A stretch of 64,000 nucleotides of DNA from Fusibacter ferrireducens. GTDB lineage: Bacteria; Bacillota; Clostridia; Peptostreptococcales; Acidaminobacteraceae. The notes beneath the pieces were generated by a model. That model was not told where the DNA came from. It saw only the letters and a list, made by a program, of their open reading frames with translations, and did not search any database. Location of the stretch: NCBI RefSeq assembly GCF_015352425.1, contig NZ_JADKNH010000009.1, positions 186,001-250,000 of the forward strand. Direction: 5' to 3'. This document shows, one piece after another, positions 59,025 through 64,000 of this stretch (its first letter is position 1; each line of letters starts with the position of its first letter). A program made the position numbers and the translations under genes.

Positions 59025-60413
59025 CTATCTGTCTTCAATTTTGAAGGGCTTTCCCTCAACCTCTAAAAATTTATCCCGAATGGCGTCAAAACCAATGGCA
59101 AAAGTCATGATTAATAGAAATAAAACAATGAAATTATAACGCGGTTGTCCCTCATACACGAAGAAAACCAAGGAGACAAAAGCAAGATTAATCGCTGGAA
59201 TAACCACAAAAGATGCCAAATTGAGCTTTTGATTATAGAGTGCTTTAAACATCCTAAGAACGTTCATAAAGACAAAGACAATTCCAAATCCGCTAATAAC
59301 ACCTAAGATCATATCGGATATTGCTCTAAAAAAGTTCATAAATCTCGCATAAGTATATTCATCCACATCAGCAAATCTCGGCAAGACCTCACCAAGCTTA
59401 TCATAAGAAATGGCATTCATTGTCCATGCGTCTAAATCCCACGCCCCATTAAAATAGGTCGAGTGAATGCGAATAACACCCAATTTCAGAAACTCAATGG
59501 GATGCGCTTTAATATAATCCACGGCATATGGCTTTAAAAGCACCTCTAAATTAGGCGACGTTTTCACCGAAGCACCATGACTTTGAACTTCCGCTTCAAT
59601 GGCTTGTTCAAGTGCTTCAGGCTTTTTAACATCATGATAGTCCATCCATCCACCATGTACGTTTTGTGCATTGTTGTTGATATATAAATTAAAACCAGAA
59701 TTATAAGAAACAGGAATCCACCTGTCATACTTTTCTAAATTTCTAAGCGACCAAGGCAGAATGACCAACATCATCACCACATATACGGATGCAAAATACA
59801 AAAGAGATTGTTTCCACTTATGCGTCATCATGTAATGCGAAACCGCCAAAATAACTGGATAAGCCAAAAAAAATGGTTTTGACAGCGCTAAAAAACCACA
59901 TAAAATTCCAAGTCCTAAGAATTTGTAAATCATTTTTATATTGAGCAAACTAAGGTATATTGCAGCACTTAGAAAAAATGCAGTTATGATCTCAGTGCCA
60001 ATGACATTGCAGTACATAATTTGATGTGGCATAAAAGTCATTAAAAAGACGCTGATCCAAATCGCCCAAGGTTTATTATAAATGCGCTTCATAATCATAT
60101 AGACAAAGATGATCGTCATCTCAGACAAGAGTACATTAATGACTTTAGGAATCATCTCAGAAGTGTTTCCCAAAAGCTTATAGATCACACCAAGTCCCGT
60201 GGAATACAGCATACCCTGCCAAGCTACAGGATACCCTCCAAGCGTATAACCTTGCCCTGTGGCAATGTTCACAGCAAGTTGCTGATACGTTTCAAAATCG
60301 TATAACTGCTTCGTTGGAATCGTTAGAATAAATAAGGTTCTAAGGTATAAACCCACCAATAAAAACAGACTTAAAATCAGAATCGGTTTAAGATTCTCTA
60401 TTTTCTTCACACT
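59025..60413 (-). CDS. Membrane glycosyltransferase of the GT39/ArnT-like (PMT) type
   Basis: A 462-residue protein with about 11 membrane helices and the DFE motif in the first outer loop (LYDFETYQQ), typical of lipid-linked sugar transferases. The start is probably GTG 60413, six bases after GGAG, overlapping the end of gtrA by 26 bp; an ATG further up (60461) lies inside gtrA. Acceptor and sugar are unknown. It is the last gene of a three-gene glycosylation unit. Confidence 0.85.
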   Translation of the reverse strand, partial: SVKKIENLKPILILSLFLLVGLYLRTLFILTIPTKQLYDFETYQQLAVNIATGQGYTLGGYPVAWQGMLYSTGLGVIYKLLGNTSEMIPKVINVLLSEMTIIFVYMIMKRIYNKPWAIWISVFLMTFMPHQIMYCNVIGTEIITAFFLSAAIYLSLLNIKMIYKFLGLGILCGFLALSKPFFLAYPVILAVSHYMMTHKWKQSLLYFASVYVVMMLVILPWSLRNLEKYDRWIPVSYNSGFNLYINNNAQNVHGGWMDYHDVKKPEALEQAIEAEVQSHGASVKTSPNLEVLLKPYAVDYIKAHPIEFLKLGVIRIHSTYFNGAWDLDAWTMNAISYDKLGEVLPRFADVDEYTYARFMNFFRAISDMILGVISGFGIVFVFMNVLRMFKALYNQKLNLASFVVIPAINLAFVSLVFFVYEGQPRYNFIVLFLLIMTFAIGFDAIRDKFLEVEGKPFKIEDR

Positions 60414-60813
60414 TTTCTCCTTTAAAAATCCAAAATTTGCTGATGATATAATTGAGTACAATTACAATAATGTTCATGATGAGTTTAGCCAACATTTCTT
60501 GTACTGCCAAAACACTAATCCATACGATCAAGCCAATGGTCTCTATTAAAAAGGTCGATATGCGGCTTCCAGCGAATATCATGAGTTCGCGCCATATCCC
60601 CTTTGGCGTCACTTTTTTAAACACATAATATTTATTGGCAAAGAAGGCGAATATCACAGATGCTGTAAAGGCAAAGGTTGTGGCAACAAGGTATCCAATG
60701 CCAAGCCACAGCCCAATTTGATAAACGAGAAGGTTGATCAAAGTCGTCATGCCACCGACGATAAGATATCGGAATCCCTCATTCGCATGATTTACAAATT
60801 GATTAAGCTTCAT
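60388..60813 (-). CDS. GtrA-like membrane protein (flippase-type)
   Basis: A four-helix membrane protein of about 141 residues of the GtrA family, thought to move lipid-linked sugars across the membrane. It overlaps the gene before (11 bp) and after it, so the three genes are translationally coupled. The start is uncertain: ATG 60813 or 60825; neither has a strong ribosome site. Confidence 0.88.
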   Translation of the reverse strand: MKLNQFVNHANEGFRYLIVGGMTTLINLLVYQIGLWLGIGYLVATTFAFTASVIFAFFANKYYVFKKVTPKGIWRELMIFAGSRISTFLIETIGLIVWISVLAVQEMLAKLIMNIIVIVLNYIISKFWIFKGEKCEENRES

Positions 60814-61795
60814 AATCCGCACCATATTGTTTCACTTCATTTTTATCGGATACGATCTCTGGCGCCACACCTTCTGTACGACCTACAATATAAAGTGGAC
60901 GCGCTCTCACCTCTTCATAAATTCTTGCAATGTATTCACCCACTACAGATACCTGCATCATGAGAATACCAAAGAAAAAGAGCATAATGGTCACCGTGGA
61001 TGTCCAGCCATTTGTCGGATTGCCAAAGATGATCTTTTTTATCATCCAATAGAGCATCAACAAAAATCCAAATCCCGCAGACAAAAATCCAAATAGGCTA
61101 AAGAGTTTCAAAGGCTTATATGAAAATGATAAAATAGCATCTATTGCCAGCTTCATGAGTTTAATATAACTGTATTTTGTCTCACCAGCGTAACGTTCGT
61201 CGCGATCAAAATAGACATAGGTCACTTTAAACCCAATCCAATGGGTAAGCCCTCTAAAAAAGCGATTCTTTTCACTAAAGCGGTTGATTTCGTCCACTGC
61301 GCGTCTGCTGAGCAATCGAAAATCACCTGTGTCCAGCGGAATCTCGGTATCACTCATAAACTTGAGCACGCGATAGAACATTTTTGAGGTGCTCTTTTTT
61401 ATAAAGCTCTCTTTCTTTCTTGTCTTGCGCTTGGCGTACACGACATCAAAACCTGCTCTATACTTCTCAAACATGTCTAAAATCAACTCAGGCGGATCTT
61501 GCAAATCAGCATCTATAATCACAACCGCATCTCCTGATGCCGTTCTGAATCCAGCCGTATTCGCCATTTCATGTCCAAAATTACGTGAAAAGGACACCAA
61601 TTTCACGCGTTCATCCAGCGCTCTGATTTTGAGCACTTCTGCCACTGTATCATCACGACTGCCATCATCTATGAAGATAATCTCAAAAGAAGCACTTATT
61701 TGGGTTAAAACGTCTAAAAGTCTATCATAAAGTGGTTTTACGTTCATTTCTTCGTTATATGCCGGTACGACAACGCTGATCACTGGCCTGTTCAT
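60803..61795 (-). CDS. Glycosyltransferase family 2, GtrB/polyprenyl-phosphate sugar transferase type
   Basis: A 330-residue enzyme with the GT2 fold (SVVVPAYNEE; IIDADLQDPPE with the DxD-type metal motif) and two C-terminal membrane helices (about 230-300), as in bactoprenol glucosyltransferases. It would load a sugar on the lipid carrier for the next two proteins. A ribosome site AGGAGG is in front. First gene of the unit. Confidence 0.93.
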   Translation of the reverse strand: MNRPVISVVVPAYNEEMNVKPLYDRLLDVLTQISASFEIIFIDDGSRDDTVAEVLKIRALDERVKLVSFSRNFGHEMANTAGFRTASGDAVVIIDADLQDPPELILDMFEKYRAGFDVVYAKRKTRKKESFIKKSTSKMFYRVLKFMSDTEIPLDTGDFRLLSRRAVDEINRFSEKNRFFRGLTHWIGFKVTYVYFDRDERYAGETKYSYIKLMKLAIDAILSFSYKPLKLFSLFGFLSAGFGFLLMLYWMIKKIIFGNPTNGWTSTVTIMLFFFGILMMQVSVVGEYIARIYEEVRARPLYIVGRTEGVAPEIVSDKNEVKQYGADYEA

Positions 61796-61885
61796 AAATG
61801 CCTCCTAAAACTTTAAATTTCTCTATTCATTATAAAACAATATTCAAGCATTGTCTTTAGCCTTAGACAAGATCTGAGTATTTAT

Positions 61886-61903
61886 GTATGCATACGAACG
61901 TTC
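61886..61903. promoter_or_regulatory. Two adjacent palindromes upstream of the glycosyltransferase genes
   Basis: GTATGCATAC and GAACGTTC are perfect palindromes side by side, between the pyrG terminator and a TATAAT-type -10 region of the glycosyltransferase genes. They could be an operator. They do not match the spaced Gram-positive LexA box. Confidence 0.3.
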
Positions 61904-61922
61904 TTTCATACATTATGTTGAA

Positions 61923-61953
61923 AAATCAGAGCCTAACCATCAGGCTCTGATTT
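61923..61953 (-). terminator. Terminator downstream of pyrG
   Basis: AAATCAGAGCCT and AGGCTCTGATTT form a 12-bp stem with a 7-nt loop; TTTTTC follows on the minus strand. It lies 185 bp past the pyrG stop codon. The stretch between (61954-62137) shows no gene. Confidence 0.85.
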
Positions 61954-62137
61954 AAATTTATTCTACTATAATTGAGTACTTGATCATTTGATGATTGGTA
62001 TTTCCTTTGATGCTTAATATTCTGGTACTAAATATTTTTATTTTTGCTGTTCTCATGCAATCTTTTTTTGCATTCGGATTTCAAGGGTAAGGGTAAGACT
62101 AAAACAATCTCATCACAATAGGCCTCAATAAACCCAA

Positions 62138-63935
<1,798 letters not shown>

Positions 63936-63941
63936 TTAGAT

Positions 63942-63970
63942 AGTATATCCACAATCGATTTTAAAGTCAA
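63942..63970 (-). promoter_or_regulatory. Promoter of pyrG
   Basis: Minus-strand TTGACT (63965-63970), 17 bp, TATACT (63942-63947); start near 63935, giving a leader of about 200 nt. Confidence 0.8.
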
Positions 63971-64000
63971 CTCTTTTTAATCCAATTTTCGCATCAATTT

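Noticed and set aside
61886-61903. LexA/SOS box
   Set aside because: GAACGTTC lacks the four-base spacer of the Gram-positive GAAC-N4-GTTC site.

Overview
The window looks like the chromosome of an anaerobic, motile, low-GC Clostridia (Bacillota). The evidence is strong AGGAGG ribosome binding sites with occasional TTG and GTG starts, an S-box (SAM-I) leader on metK, sigma-D-type flagellar promoters, and a gene order that follows the Bacillus/Clostridium backbone rho-rpmE-tdk-prfA-prmC-tsaC-rpiB-upp-atp-murA-mbl-flgF/G. The atp operon encodes a Na+-type rotor with a duplicated c subunit, as known from Acetobacterium. The kal-kce pair and an atoDA-type CoA-transferase point to lysine (amino-acid) fermentation. 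The genus cannot be fixed from the sequence; a Fusibacter/Acidaminobacter-like relative is only a guess. Nearly all genes are on the minus strand.

Layout, left to right. 0-5.5 kb: metK (partial) with its riboswitch, a 65-residue ORF behind a sigma-D-like promoter, an unknown protein coupled to phosphoglucomutase, and a patatin-like phospholipase. 5.7-8.2 kb: flgJ-N, flgG, flgF. 8.6-11.9 kb: nadA-nadB-nadC (de novo NAD synthesis). 12-14.5 kb: mreB/mbl and murA. 14.9-20.4 kb: an accessory block with an M20 peptidase, an MFS carrier, an AbgB-like amidohydrolase and a LysR regulator. 20.6-28.6 kb: the complete F1Fo ATP synthase operon. 28.7-38.8 kb: CoA-transferase, wecB and tagO (first steps of a cell-wall polysaccharide), comEB, upp, rpiB, tsaC, an antiporter, prfA and prmC. 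38.8-45.1 kb: yqhQ, a ferredoxin-flavodoxin protein, a small membrane protein, an AraC-like regulator, tdk, cutC, rpmE and rho. 45.4-57.4 kb: a secreted transglutaminase-like protein lacking its catalytic Cys, convergent with a 3284-residue S-layer-type surface protein. 57.8-59 kb: kce-kal. 59-61.8 kb: three glycosyltransferase-system genes. 62.1-64 kb: pyrG with a long structured leader.

The most unusual material is non-coding. (1) The 10-kb surface-protein gene lies between two 93-bp direct repeats that differ at one base. These repeats belong to a family of 3'-end hairpins that share a loop core but have different stems. (2) A second dispersed element of about 125 bp occurs at 19.4 and 31.4 kb, each time next to a terminator-like hairpin, with a degenerate inverted third copy at 13.2 kb; paired changes suggest a conserved RNA fold. 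(3) pyrG has a roughly 200-nt leader with a terminator enclosed by a long-range stem. No rRNA, tRNA, CRISPR array, transposase or prophage gene was seen.

How the parts may work together (inference): Kce and Kal produce acetoacetate and crotonyl-CoA from lysine intermediates, and the AtoDA-like transferase can pass CoA between acids. A Na+-coupled ATP synthase and a cation/proton antiporter would handle ion gradients. WecB and TagO would start a ManNAc-containing wall polymer, which is the usual ligand class for SLH domains such as those ending the giant protein.
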